Assembly: GCF_001434895.1 (NCBI RefSeq)
Contig: NZ_AZEE01000029.1
Coordinates: 349,267 to 413,266 of the forward strand
Length of the DNA: 64,000 nucleotides
Direction: 5' to 3'
From: Secundilactobacillus odoratitofui DSM 19909 = JCM 15043
Lineage (GTDB): Bacteria; Bacillota; Bacilli; Lactobacillales; Lactobacillaceae
Shown here: positions 18,374 to 26,498 of the stretch, piece by piece
Layout: each line of letters starts with the position of its first letter
Position numbering within the stretch: the first letter of the stretch is position 1
The notes under the pieces: model-generated
What the model saw: only the letters and a program-made list of their open reading frames with translations
Databases searched by the model: none
Told to the model about the DNA's origin: nothing
Position numbers and translations under genes: made by a program

Positions 18374-18491
18374 GAGAGCGAGACAAAACTCGTTTAGGTC
18401 CCAGAATATAATTGAACAGGCCCGTGGATTCCTGATTTTGGAATCTACGGGCCTGTTCAATTATGTGGTCGGGGCCTGAGTTTTGGTTCGC
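18374..18491 (-). repeat. Hairpin repeat, family II copy A (inverted)
   Basis: A 24-bp inner stem with one mismatch (18408-18431 with 18441-18464), enclosed by an outer stem. On the minus strand it begins GCGAACCAAAACTC and ends CGAGTTTTGTCTCGCTCT; that end matches copy D2. It lies between converging genes, downstream of the 18603-19067 gene, and could serve as its terminator. Nothing else is seen in 18167-18602. Confidence 0.6.
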
Positions 18492-18602
18492 ATTTAGACT
18501 AGATAACAGCATAGAAATCCAGTAAGACTTTTAACCAGCTTTGAATTAAGAAATCAGTTCGATGCTTACCAACATGGCTTTTTTCCAGTCGCCTTTTGCA
18601 GT

Positions 18603-19067
18603 TTAGTGCTCTTGTTTAATTTTGAAGAACGTCCCTCGAATGGTACCCGCTAACTTTGACTTTTGACGGGCAAATTTGAATTTTTCAGCTAACTCAGCTG
18701 GAATAGCCATGCCATCCGAAAGCTTAAAGCCCACAGCGCGCTTGCCATCCGGATCCAGTGTGTAAAGCACGTTGATCGACAAACCGTCTTCGTAAAAAAC
18801 GTACGTCCACTTAACACCCTCCACCTCAAATTGAGATACTTCAAGTGGTGTGGCCTGAATCTCTAAATCACGTTCTGATAAGACCTCGTTCACATATGCA
18901 ATGATATCCGGATGCTCACTGGCAGGTTCGGTCACAAATTCATGCTTAAACTTATTCCAGAAATACCGTGCTTCGTTAGCCCGTAACCCAGCTAATGCTG
19001 GTGCAACCGGTGACGTTTCCAATCCAACTTCTTCAACGTTTTTAAAATCGACTTTATACCCCATCAT
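18603..19067 (-). CDS. Uncharacterised protein
   Basis: A 154-residue soluble protein I do not recognise. It has no signal peptide or membrane segment and is a mixed acidic/basic alpha-beta sequence. Features include a helical centre with LAGLRANEARYFWNKFKHEF, a beta-rich stretch EGVKWTYVFYEDGLSINVLY, and a basic C-terminus (KFKFARQKSKLAGTIRG). Start ATG 19067 has GTGAGG 4 bases upstream; a second ATG follows immediately. It precedes hairpin copy A, which may end its transcript. The upstream neighbour in the same direction is a GNAT acetyltransferase, but 63 bases separate them, so an operon is possible but not certain. Confidence 0.7.
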   Translation of the reverse strand: MMGYKVDFKNVEEVGLETSPVAPALAGLRANEARYFWNKFKHEFVTEPASEHPDIIAYVNEVLSERDLEIQATPLEVSQFEVEGVKWTYVFYEDGLSINVLYTLDPDGKRAVGFKLSDGMAIPAELAEKFKFARQKSKLAGTIRGTFFKIKQEH

Positions 19068-19130
19068 GCGACCTCACTTATTTTTAGTAATCTCAGTATA
19101 CGGCTACTCAAAATGAAGGTAAAGCTCAAG

Positions 19131-19694
19131 TTAATTTGCCATTACATAAGCTTCTATAAAGCCGTCTAAAACATCGTGGCTATACTTAAAACCGAGACTT
19201 TCGTATAGGGGTGCCGGATCATTACCGTTGGAAACATAGACAAATAAATTTTCCGCGTCCGTATCCTGTTTTAGCCACTGCATGCCGCGTTTAATCAATG
19301 TGCTACCGACGTGTTGCCCGCGATATTCAGGCGACACGTACAGGTTATCAAGTGTCGCAATTTTGGTATTGGGTTCCAACCACTCCGGAAATAGCCACTG
19401 ACTATCAGTCGAAAATTGTCTAGCAAACGCTGGCTTGTCGTTGCGCATCGCTTCTGTAAAAATCATCGCCATGTCAAAGATATAGCCAATTGGCCGATCG
19501 TCATCGAAGGCCACTAACAAAAACTTTTCATTAAAAGCCTCAAAATCAACCTTTAATCGGGTCTCAAAGGACATGTGTTTTAAAATTTCTGGATGAAAAT
19601 TACCTTTAGCAGCTTGATGTGCCATTAACGCGTTGCAAAGGTCACGACAAACTTCTACTGGTCCCTCACTCATCTCTTCGTAACGAATTGTCAC
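19131..19694 (-). CDS. GNAT family N-acetyltransferase
   Basis: A 187-residue GNAT-fold acyltransferase using acetyl-CoA. The acceptor is unknown. The acetyl-CoA pyrophosphate loop is seen as YRGQHVGSTLIKRG (about residues 124-137), preceded by the strand ATLDNLYVSPE and followed by NLFVYVSNGNDPAPLYESLGF, the typical motif B. Cytoplasmic. The upstream region contains a perfect 22-bp palindrome at 19752-19773 centred on TTTCATATGAAA, which may regulate it or be a degenerate parS site. Weak ribosome site; TGACAATTCG precedes the start. Confidence 0.85.
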   Translation of the reverse strand: MTIRYEEMSEGPVEVCRDLCNALMAHQAAKGNFHPEILKHMSFETRLKVDFEAFNEKFLLVAFDDDRPIGYIFDMAMIFTEAMRNDKPAFARQFSTDSQWLFPEWLEPNTKIATLDNLYVSPEYRGQHVGSTLIKRGMQWLKQDTDAENLFVYVSNGNDPAPLYESLGFKYSHDVLDGFIEAYVMAN

Positions 19695-19751
19695 TTAATT
19701 TCGCCTCACAAAATAGATTCAAATACTGATTACACAAGCTTTTTGGTCCAA

Positions 19752-19773
19752 AAATGTTTCATATGAAACATTT
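19752..19773. promoter_or_regulatory. Perfect 22-bp palindrome, parS-like (14 of 16)
   Basis: The central 16 bases, TGTTTCATATGAAACA, differ from parS at the two middle bases; symmetry extends three more bases on each side. It lies upstream of a GNAT gene. It could also be an operator. Confidence 0.4.
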
Positions 19774-19807
19774 GCCCGAGATTTCTATTTTACTTAAGTA
19801 CAGCCGG

Positions 19808-20155
19808 TTAATCACTAACCACTGCTAACCGGTGCTTTGCTATGGCAACCAATAACGACTCGGGTAACGGTTGGTCATACGGCAAGTGCCAGCTCCCTTT
19901 AGTGGTCTTAAAATCCGCCAAATCGGCCGCAAGAAACGCCATCCCTTCACCGGTTGGATAGATGCCAATGTGGTGTTTATTAGCACCAAAATAGATTAAC
20001 GCTTTCGGTTGAAAGAAAGCCGGCATGCCATACGATAAACGCTCTTCTGCATCGGGTAGCGTCTGCTTTAACACCTGATACACTCGTGTCAGTGCTGGCT
20101 GCTGCTCAACTGATTGCGCTTCAATATAGTCCGTGATTACGCCCATTATCATCAC
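19808..20155 (-). CDS. DUF1801 / YdhG-like protein
   Basis: About 112-115 residues, cytoplasmic. The family signature is present: RLSYGMPAFF, followed by LIYFGANKHHIGIYP and TTKGSWHLPYDQPLP. Members include the B. subtilis iron chaperone Fra, but the specific role here is unknown. The start overlaps the preceding gene: its stop TAG is followed directly by GTGATGATAATG, so GTG 20155, ATG 20152 or ATG 20146 could be used, with GGAG just upstream inside the previous gene. Tight translational coupling to the ElaA-like GNAT gene is expected. Confidence 0.82.
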   Translation of the reverse strand: MMIMGVITDYIEAQSVEQQPALTRVYQVLKQTLPDAEERLSYGMPAFFQPKALIYFGANKHHIGIYPTGEGMAFLAADLADFKTTKGSWHLPYDQPLPESLLVAIAKHRLAVVSD

Positions 20156-20601
20156 TACTCCATGACTTTGAGTTCAAGATCAATGTGGGGAATCTCGTCT
20201 TCCAAATACACATCAGAGACAGCTTTAAAACCAAATGATTCATAGAATGAACGTAAATAATTCTGTCCAGCAATTTTAATATCACGACCCGGAAAATCCT
20301 GCTTAATTTCATCGATCGTTGCACTGACAATTTGACGGCCAAGGTGGTGTTTTCTGAATTCTTCAACGACTAACACCCGACCAAAACTCATGTGAATGTG
20401 GTCTTCATGTTCAATGATACGAGTATAGGCGGCTAATTGACCGTCTACTCGCAAAATCATGTGCAAGGCATCGTCATCTTGGTCGTCAATCTCTTGATAC
20501 GGACAGTTTTGTTCGACAACAAAAACTTTGACACGCGCCTTAGCGATTTCTAAAAATTCTTCAACTGATAATTCTGACGTCTTTTTTACACTTAACTTCA
20601 T
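20155..20601 (-). CDS. ElaA-like GNAT acetyltransferase
   Basis: A 148-residue GNAT protein with ElaA hallmarks: RVKVFVVEQNCPYQEIDDQD followed by HMILRVDGQLAAYTRI, the CoA loop FRKHHLGRQIVSA, and FYESFGFKAVSDVYLEDEIPHIDLEL. Start ATG 20601 is chosen because AAGGAG lies 9 bases upstream; the frame opens further back to 20631, but that would place the start inside the terminator hairpin. It is the first gene of a two-gene unit with the DUF1801 gene. Its ribosome site lies only about 10 bases after the T-run of the exporter terminator, leaving little room for its own promoter. Confidence 0.85.
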   Translation of the reverse strand: MKLSVKKTSELSVEEFLEIAKARVKVFVVEQNCPYQEIDDQDDDALHMILRVDGQLAAYTRIIEHEDHIHMSFGRVLVVEEFRKHHLGRQIVSATIDEIKQDFPGRDIKIAGQNYLRSFYESFGFKAVSDVYLEDEIPHIDLELKVME

Positions 20602-20620
20602 AACCACGCTCTCCTTATTT

Positions 20621-20679
20621 GACAAAAACACTAAGTTAATTGCTCACCATTATGGTGCCCTAGTGCAATTAACTTAGTG
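20621..20679 (-). terminator. Terminator after ABC exporter pair
   Basis: A perfect 15-bp stem (20629-20643 with 20665-20679) followed on the minus strand by TTTTTG. Its end is about 10 bases from the ribosome site of the next gene, so it may act as a partial terminator. Confidence 0.8.
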
Positions 20680-20839
20680 CTAGTTGATGCATCCATCCGG
20701 GGACGATGCTTAGCCATTCAATTTTATTGCCCACATTATAGCACATTCGTTATGGCCGGCATAGTGACATGCCATAACAGCGAAATTCCACTATTTCAAA
20801 AAATAATTGTCAAACATACTGTGAGCGTCTGAATCGACC

Positions 20840-22627
20840 CTAGTTTAAAACGCGCTCAAATTGACTGTTATACAGCTGGGCATAGTAGCCACCGGCCGCT
20901 AACAAAGACTGATGGGTGCCTCGTTCGATGACTTGACCGTGATCAATCACCAGAATTTGATCAGCCGCTTGAATCGTCGATAACCGGTGCGCAATGACAA
21001 AACTGGTTTTGTCGGCCATGAGTGCCGTCATCGCGCGCTGAACGTCGGCTTCAGTATTACTATCAATTGAAGCAGTGGCTTCGTCCAAGACTAAGATTGG
21101 CGCTTCAGCCACAAAGGCCCTCGCGATACTGAGCAATTGCCGCTGTCCTTGGGATAAATCGCGAGCATTTTCCGTTAGTTGCGTGTCGTACCCGTTCGGT
21201 AATTGGCTAATGAAGGTATGCGCATTGGCCTGTTTTGCAGCCCGTTCAACGTCCGAATCGGTCGCATCAGGTCTTCCTAGTCGAATATTTTCGCGAATGC
21301 TCATTGTAAATAGATAAGATTCTTGCTGTACCACTGTAATCAACCGTCTCAAATCGGCTCGCTTAATCGTTGTAACATCCCGATTATCCAGTAGCACCCG
21401 ACCCTGCTGAAGCGGGTACAAGTTAGTTAATAAATTCATGATGGTCGTTTTTCCCGCACCGGTTTGCCCTACCAGCGCCACCATTTGACCAGGTTGGGCC
21501 TGCAGCGAGACGTCCTTCAAGATTAATCTTTGGTCGTATGCAAATGAAACGTGATCGAAGGTAACTTCACCACGCGTTTGGGTGACGCTAACCGCATCTT
21601 TGGCGTCCTTTTCAGGCACTTCATCAATCACCTCAAATACCCGTTCAGCACTGACAAGTGAGAGCTGGAGCGTGTTGATTAAGTCCAATAAGTTATTGAT
21701 TGGACCAGTAAAATTGCGTAAGTAAATCAAAAACGTAAAAATAATCCCCACCGTCATAAAATGTTGCCCGCTTAGAATCGAAATCGCGCCAACCGCAGTA
21801 ATCAAAACGTACACAACGTTATTAGTCATATTGTTAAACGGACCGATGACACTGGACAATGCTTGCGCGCGAAACGCAGCGTTCGTGTACTGTTGGTTCG
21901 TCTGTTCAAACGTTGCCATAGTGGGCACAACGTGGTCAAAAAGCTGCACCACTTGTTTGCCAGATACTGACTCTTCGATTTGTGTGTTAAGACTGCCAAG
22001 TGCTTGCTGCTGCGTCATAAACGCCCGTTGTGTGACTCGTGCCACTGCACGTGAGAAAAGGTAAGTTGCCACGCTTCCGAGTAAGGTTAGGACTGTCAGC
22101 AATGGTGATAGGACCAGCATGGCGATTCCCATCCCAATAATGCTGATCACCCCCGTAAACAGTTGGACAAACGTCTGCATGAGCGCAGTATTAATATTGT
22201 CCACGTCATTGGTTAATCGGCTCATCACGTCGCCATTATCATGCGTATCAAAGTAGCGCATCGGTAGCTGTTTTAATTGGTTAAAAATGTCATGGCGAAT
22301 CTCAGCACTAGTGGACTGCGCCACTTTGATAACAATCGCGCTTTGAAAGTACGTAAAAATACTTGCAATAATGTACATCACGGTCATCAATCCGCAAACC
22401 ACTAACAGCATATGCACGTTACTGTGCGTAATATAGCGGTCGATCACAATCCCGTTGATTCGCGTTCCAATCACCGTCACCGCGGTCGTGACAATGGTGA
22501 GTAGGAACACAACGCCCAGTTGTAACCGATGAACGGCTAAATACTGCCAAACGCGCCTTACCGTTTGGCGCCAATTTGTGAGATGAACCTTTTGACGGTG
22601 TAGGTTACGCGGCCCCCTTCTATTCAT
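20840..22627 (-). CDS. Heterodimeric ABC exporter subunit, LmrD/BmrD-like (catalytic-site half)
   Basis: A 595-residue half-transporter: six-helix exporter domain (1-~330) and ATPase domain. It has Walker A GQTGAGKTT, Walker B ILVLDEATASID with catalytic Glu516, and H-loop VIAHRLS, but a degenerate signature LSQGQ (491-495). This is the usual partner of a subunit lacking the catalytic Glu. Start ATG 22627 is chosen because GGAGGTGATC lies 9 bases upstream; the longer frame starts at a TTG inside that site. It overlaps the preceding subunit by 8 bases. Likely a drug or lipid exporter; substrate unknown. Confidence 0.9.
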   Translation of the reverse strand: MNRRGPRNLHRQKVHLTNWRQTVRRVWQYLAVHRLQLGVVFLLTIVTTAVTVIGTRINGIVIDRYITHSNVHMLLVVCGLMTVMYIIASIFTYFQSAIVIKVAQSTSAEIRHDIFNQLKQLPMRYFDTHDNGDVMSRLTNDVDNINTALMQTFVQLFTGVISIIGMGIAMLVLSPLLTVLTLLGSVATYLFSRAVARVTQRAFMTQQQALGSLNTQIEESVSGKQVVQLFDHVVPTMATFEQTNQQYTNAAFRAQALSSVIGPFNNMTNNVVYVLITAVGAISILSGQHFMTVGIIFTFLIYLRNFTGPINNLLDLINTLQLSLVSAERVFEVIDEVPEKDAKDAVSVTQTRGEVTFDHVSFAYDQRLILKDVSLQAQPGQMVALVGQTGAGKTTIMNLLTNLYPLQQGRVLLDNRDVTTIKRADLRRLITVVQQESYLFTMSIRENIRLGRPDATDSDVERAAKQANAHTFISQLPNGYDTQLTENARDLSQGQRQLLSIARAFVAEAPILVLDEATASIDSNTEADVQRAMTALMADKTSFVIAHRLSTIQAADQILVIDHGQVIERGTHQSLLAAGGYYAQLYNSQFERVLN

Positions 22628-24344
22628 TTGCAAGCTGATCACCTCCAAGTTGCGTCTTGACCAAATCGCGGTAAAAGTTAGACCGCTGTATTAACTCTTG
22701 ATGAGTACCTTGCGCACTGATGCGTCCATCCGTCACCACGATAATTTGCTGGCAATCCATAACGTTGGTGACTCGCTGGGAGATGATCAGCGTCGTTTTA
22801 TCCGCCCGAGTTTGTTGTAGTCGTTGCTTAATGTGCGCGTTGGTTTCTTGATCAACGGCACTGGTGGCATCATCAAGTACTAACACATCATGATCAGGTG
22901 TGATGGCGCGTGCCAAGTTAAGCCGTTGCCGTTGACCACCAGAGAAATTTTTCCCCCGCTGTTCGACGACCGCCTGATACTGATCAGGTAGGTCGTTGAT
23001 AAAAGACGCGGCATCTGCAACGGTGGCAGCTGCTTCAATTTCCGCTTGGGTCGCGGTCGGTTTACCATAGCTGAGATTACCTTGAACCGTCCCGGAAAAT
23101 AAAATGGAGTCTTGAAGCGCCACTGAGATGCGTTCGTGCACATCCGTCAAAGACATTTCCCGAATATCGACACCACCAAGTCGAATCTGACCCGTGTATT
23201 GATCAAAGCTACGGGTCAATAAATTAATTAACGAACTCTTACCGGAACCCGTGGCACCGATGATACCCAACCATTGACCAGTGGGTACCGTTAAATTGAT
23301 ATTACTTAAAATTGGTTTACTAGCTTCGTAGCCAAAGGTCACATGATCAAATTCAATCTGACTGTTGATTGGCACTTGAGTCGTTAAAGTCGTCTCAGCA
23401 GGCGGTTCCTCAGCCAAAACAGCTTGAACTCGTGCGGAACTCGTGATTGCCCGCGAGAAAGAAGTCACGATATTAACCGTCTGAATCATGGCAGTTGTGA
23501 TCTGAATCATGTAGTTCACAAAGGCAATGATCTGCCCATCACTGATAGTTTGACTAATAGCCAATTGACCACCATAGCCCAGTGCGGCGACAACACCCAA
23601 GTTCAGCATTAACTGAATCACCGGTGATAACGTCACCGTTGCCATTGCAGCCCGTTGACTGGTAGCCTTCAAGCCAGTATTTTCCACATCAAATTGACGC
23701 TGTTGCCGATTCTCCAAAACGTAAGATTTAATGGTTTTGATACCCTGTAAGTTCTCACGCATCGTCCGGTTCACACTGTCCACCGACCGTTGCATCTTCG
23801 TATAGAGTGGGACACTGCGAATAATAATCACGAGCAAAAAGATAACCAAGATTGGCATGATCACAAATAAAATCGGTGCTAAATCTGGACATACCAGCAC
23901 TGACATGACTACGCCGCCCAACAGTAACATCGGTGAACGCACCATGCCTCGGGTAAGCAACATGACTAAGTTTTGCATCTGTGTCACGTCATTGGTGATC
24001 CGGGTAATTAGCGTTGCCGGTGCTAGGCCAGCGGGATCTCGGCTCAGAAGCGCAATATTGAGCATGTGTTGTCGGAGCTGCTCACCCATTTTGAGGGAGG
24101 CGTAGCTACCTAATGCACCACAGGTACCGCCAAAAACAAGGCCCATTACTGCAAACATTAACATGAGTAACGCATGACCGACGACGTAACTCAAATCCCC
24201 CTTTGCGAGCCCGTGGTCAATAATTTGCGACATCAGTGTGGGTTGCTGCAAGTCACACAAAACTTCACCCAACATAATCAATGGTGCAAGAAAGAAAGCC
24301 CATCGAGCAAATCTGTGCGTATGTTGCATAATCAAACGAAACAC
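22620..24344 (-). CDS. Heterodimeric ABC exporter subunit, LmrC/BmrC-like (degenerate-site half)
   Basis: A 574-residue half-transporter with six helices and an ATPase domain. Walker A is GATGSGKSS and the signature NFSGGQRQR is intact, but Walker B reads VLVLDDATSAVD with Asp492 where the catalytic Glu should be. Together with the LSQGQ signature of its partner this gives one degenerate ATP site, as in LmrCD, BmrCD and TM287/288. Start GTG 24344 is chosen from AGGAGG about 9 bases upstream; a GTG at 24356 overlaps that site. The site itself abuts the T-run of a terminator, so transcription must come from read-through or a promoter inside the hairpin. Substrate unknown. Confidence 0.9.
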   Translation of the reverse strand: MFRLIMQHTHRFARWAFFLAPLIMLGEVLCDLQQPTLMSQIIDHGLAKGDLSYVVGHALLMLMFAVMGLVFGGTCGALGSYASLKMGEQLRQHMLNIALLSRDPAGLAPATLITRITNDVTQMQNLVMLLTRGMVRSPMLLLGGVVMSVLVCPDLAPILFVIMPILVIFLLVIIIRSVPLYTKMQRSVDSVNRTMRENLQGIKTIKSYVLENRQQRQFDVENTGLKATSQRAAMATVTLSPVIQLMLNLGVVAALGYGGQLAISQTISDGQIIAFVNYMIQITTAMIQTVNIVTSFSRAITSSARVQAVLAEEPPAETTLTTQVPINSQIEFDHVTFGYEASKPILSNINLTVPTGQWLGIIGATGSGKSSLINLLTRSFDQYTGQIRLGGVDIREMSLTDVHERISVALQDSILFSGTVQGNLSYGKPTATQAEIEAAATVADAASFINDLPDQYQAVVEQRGKNFSGGQRQRLNLARAITPDHDVLVLDDATSAVDQETNAHIKQRLQQTRADKTTLIISQRVTNVMDCQQIIVVTDGRISAQGTHQELIQRSNFYRDLVKTQLGGDQLANE

Positions 24345-24361
24345 GTGCTTTGACACCTCCT

Positions 24362-24417
24362 AAAAAAAGCGTCACGAATCCCTGGGCCTAGTTTAAGGAC
24401 TCAGAATCCGTGACGCT
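24362..24417 (-). terminator. Terminator or attenuator directly before exporter operon
   Basis: A long hairpin with a 9-bp base stem (AGCGTCACG with its complement) and an inner CTGGGCCT/AGGACTCAG arm, then TTTTTTT on the minus strand. The T-run is contiguous with the AGGAGG site of the exporter gene. Confidence 0.8.
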
Positions 24418-24430
24418 GTTTGAATTTAAA

Positions 24431-25015
24431 TTAAATATTCGGCTCTGATTGATACCTTGCAACCAAGAAATCATACAGTGGCCGTGTAAAGGATGTATAT
24501 TGAATTGCATCGGCAAATTCACCCGTAACCATGTCGTCATGGCCTGCCGTTAGCTTTTGAACCCACGTGGGGTCAACCAATAACTGTTGTCCCACTGCGA
24601 CCAGGTCAGCATTTGCCAGCACGGCATCGACATCTTGACGCGTTCTAACACCACCAACGCCAACGAGTGGCTTGCGATCCTTTAAGTAGTCGTGGAGGTA
24701 CGCTAGAATGGATTGTTCTTGATAACCGTCGGCAGTTGCGACCCGATCATACGTATCCAGTGAAACGTGTAGGTAGTCTACCCTAGTTTCAGCCAGTTGG
24801 TCAACTAAATAGAACGTATCTGCTAAATTGATGCCTGGGCTAGTAAATTCTTCCGGTGAAAACCGATATCCTACCGTAAACGGTCGAGTTGCGTATTCAT
24901 CAACTGCGTCAAAGACAGCCTGCAGCAACTGCTTAATGAAAAAGTAGCGCTGTGCACGATTGCCGCCATACTCGTCTTGGCGGCGGTTTGACTGTGGTGA
25001 GAAAAATTGTTCTAA
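24431..25015 (-). pseudogene. N-terminally truncated NADH:flavin oxidoreductase (old yellow enzyme family)
   Basis: The C-terminal half of an OYE-type FMN oxidoreductase. In frame upstream of the first ATG (24928) the family motif EQFFSPQSNRRQDEYGGN is readable, followed by RAQRYFFIKQLL. Further on come VDYLHVSLDTYDR, LVGVGGVRTRQDVDAVL (phosphate-binding strand) and DLVAVGQQLLVDP. About 195 residues remain of a usual 360-380; the substrate-binding and N-terminal barrel half is gone. The surviving frame begins immediately after the stop codon of the DJ-1/PfpI gene and shares its frame, so a deletion probably joined the two. No ribosome site for an internal start is obvious, so function is unlikely. 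Confidence 0.8.
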
Positions 25016-25018
25016 GCT

Positions 25019-25705
25019 TTAAGCATTCAATAATTTAATAACCGCTTCACCGACGCCACGTGCTGATTGCGGATTTTGTCCGGTGATCAGTCGACCATCC
25101 GTCACCACGTGTTCGGTATAAGGGTCACTCTTCGTGTGATGGGCGCCGGCAGTCTTTAAGGCATCTTCAGCCAGAAATGGGACGTCGTTAGTCAACTGAT
25201 TGATTGCCTCTTCCTCGTTAGTGAACCCTGTCAAATTCTTGTCTTTGATGAAGGCACTACCATCAGCGTTTTGAATCGCTAATAACCCAACGACACCGTG
25301 ACAAACAGCAGACACAATGCCGCCTTGGTCATAAATTTGTTTTGCAAGTTGACCTAACGCAGTGCTTTTGGGGAGATCCCAAACAGTACCGTGTCCACCC
25401 GCAAAATAAATCACGTCGTAATCACGAGGGTTTATATCACTTGGCTGTAACGATTGCCCTAACGCGCGGTTACGAAAATCAGCATCATTGTAGAATTGAT
25501 TGTTAACCTCATCGAGTTGATCCGGCGCAATTGAACCGGGATCAAGTGGCACATAACCACCATTCGGACTGACATAATCAACATCAATTTGGTGCTCGGT
25601 CATGACTTGGTTAAAATGAGTTGCTTCACTTAACCAAACACCAGTGGCGCGGTTAATCGTTTCAAATTTAGCATGGTTCGTTAATACAATAAGTGCTTTG
25701 GTCAT
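25019..25705 (-). CDS. DJ-1/PfpI family protein (Hsp31-like, class I GATase fold)
   Basis: About 228 residues. The conserved nucleophile-elbow Cys135 sits in SAVCHGVVGLL, the family Glu27 in LSEATHF, and FAGGHGTVWDLP precedes the elbow. Length and the N-terminal ALIVLTNHAKFE fit the Hsp31/glyoxalase III-like branch, which handles methylglyoxal or protein damage; the exact activity is not readable. Start ATG 25705 (MTKALIVLTN) is preferred; the frame opens back to 25738 with an alternative ATG at 25723. The stop is followed at once by the OYE remnant. Cytoplasmic. Confidence 0.85.
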   Translation of the reverse strand: MTKALIVLTNHAKFETINRATGVWLSEATHFNQVMTEHQIDVDYVSPNGGYVPLDPGSIAPDQLDEVNNQFYNDADFRNRALGQSLQPSDINPRDYDVIYFAGGHGTVWDLPKSTALGQLAKQIYDQGGIVSAVCHGVVGLLAIQNADGSAFIKDKNLTGFTNEEEAINQLTNDVPFLAEDALKTAGAHHTKSDPYTEHVVTDGRLITGQNPQSARGVGEAVIKLLNA

Positions 25706-25943
25706 CTTACAGACTTCTTTCATAGTCAGATTAACCATTTTGAATTCTGGTTACGAATTGTAAGCTACTATCTATTGATAGTACGTTGGTCGATAAAGGA
25801 TGTCAATCGATTCACTTTTACGATGACGTTACACGTCCACTTAACGGTGTGACGATGTACACGTGGACATTGAGTTTTTGGCAAAAAATGACAGTCAAAA
25901 AGCGTGAGCGCCATCTCACAGAATAGCCGCATCACGCCTTAAC

Positions 25944-26216
25944 TTACATTTCAAAAGCCAACTCTGGTTGTGGATCAGCAACTAACCAACCGTCATCTAG
26001 CAGCTGGTGGTATTTCCGGCCAACTGGCACCCAGAGTTTCGCTTGTAAAATACTTCTGAGTTCATCCCAAAACAACGGATCGTCGCGTTCAGTATCAGAG
26101 AGATTAATGTGGAGATATTCACCAGTTTCAGTTTTAGCCAACACAAAGGGATAGAACACCTTGGTGATTTGTGCGGCAATAATATTCATCATTTTTGAAT
26201 CGTGATCGAGTAGCAT
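25944..26216 (-). CDS. Small uncharacterised protein
   Basis: About 90 residues, not recognised. It is acidic and soluble: a beta strand PFVLAKTETGEYLHINL, an acidic loop SDTERDDPLFWDEL, then a helix and a C-terminal segment VGRKYHQLLDDGWLVADPQ. Start ATG 26216 is preferred because AAGGAG lies about 10 bases upstream; a GTG at 26225 is too close to that site. Monocistronic, about 150 bases downstream of hairpin copy B. Confidence 0.65.
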   Translation of the reverse strand: MLLDHDSKMMNIIAAQITKVFYPFVLAKTETGEYLHINLSDTERDDPLFWDELRSILQAKLWVPVGRKYHQLLDDGWLVADPQPELAFEM

Positions 26217-26375
26217 TAGCTTCACGCTCCTTATCTTTGAATCTGTAAACAGTATATGATGGGTGGCTTAAACCAACCTAAAAAGAAATTTGCGGATTGG
26301 TAAATGTGATTGGGATTTTGTTAAGGTCATTTGGCGGAGGTCAACGTGTCGGAATTATCTATATTAATGTTATCT

Positions 26376-26497
26376 AGCCGAAACGCGTTCCACAAAACTG
26401 AGACCCTATGTGAAAGGCCCCCCACTAAAAATCCAAGTTCAGAATTTTCAGTGGGGGGCCTTTCTCACCGGTCTCAACCCGTTTTGTTTCACGCTCT
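26376..26497 (+). repeat. Hairpin repeat, family II copy B
   Basis: Starts AGCCGAAACGCGTTCCAC and ends GTTTTGTTTCACGCTCT. Inner stem AAAGGCCCCCCACT pairs with AGTGGGGGGCCTTT. It ends one base before the stop codon of the SDR gene and may act as that gene's terminator. Its first 30 bases are identical to copy C. Confidence 0.7.
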
Positions 26498-26498
26498 A

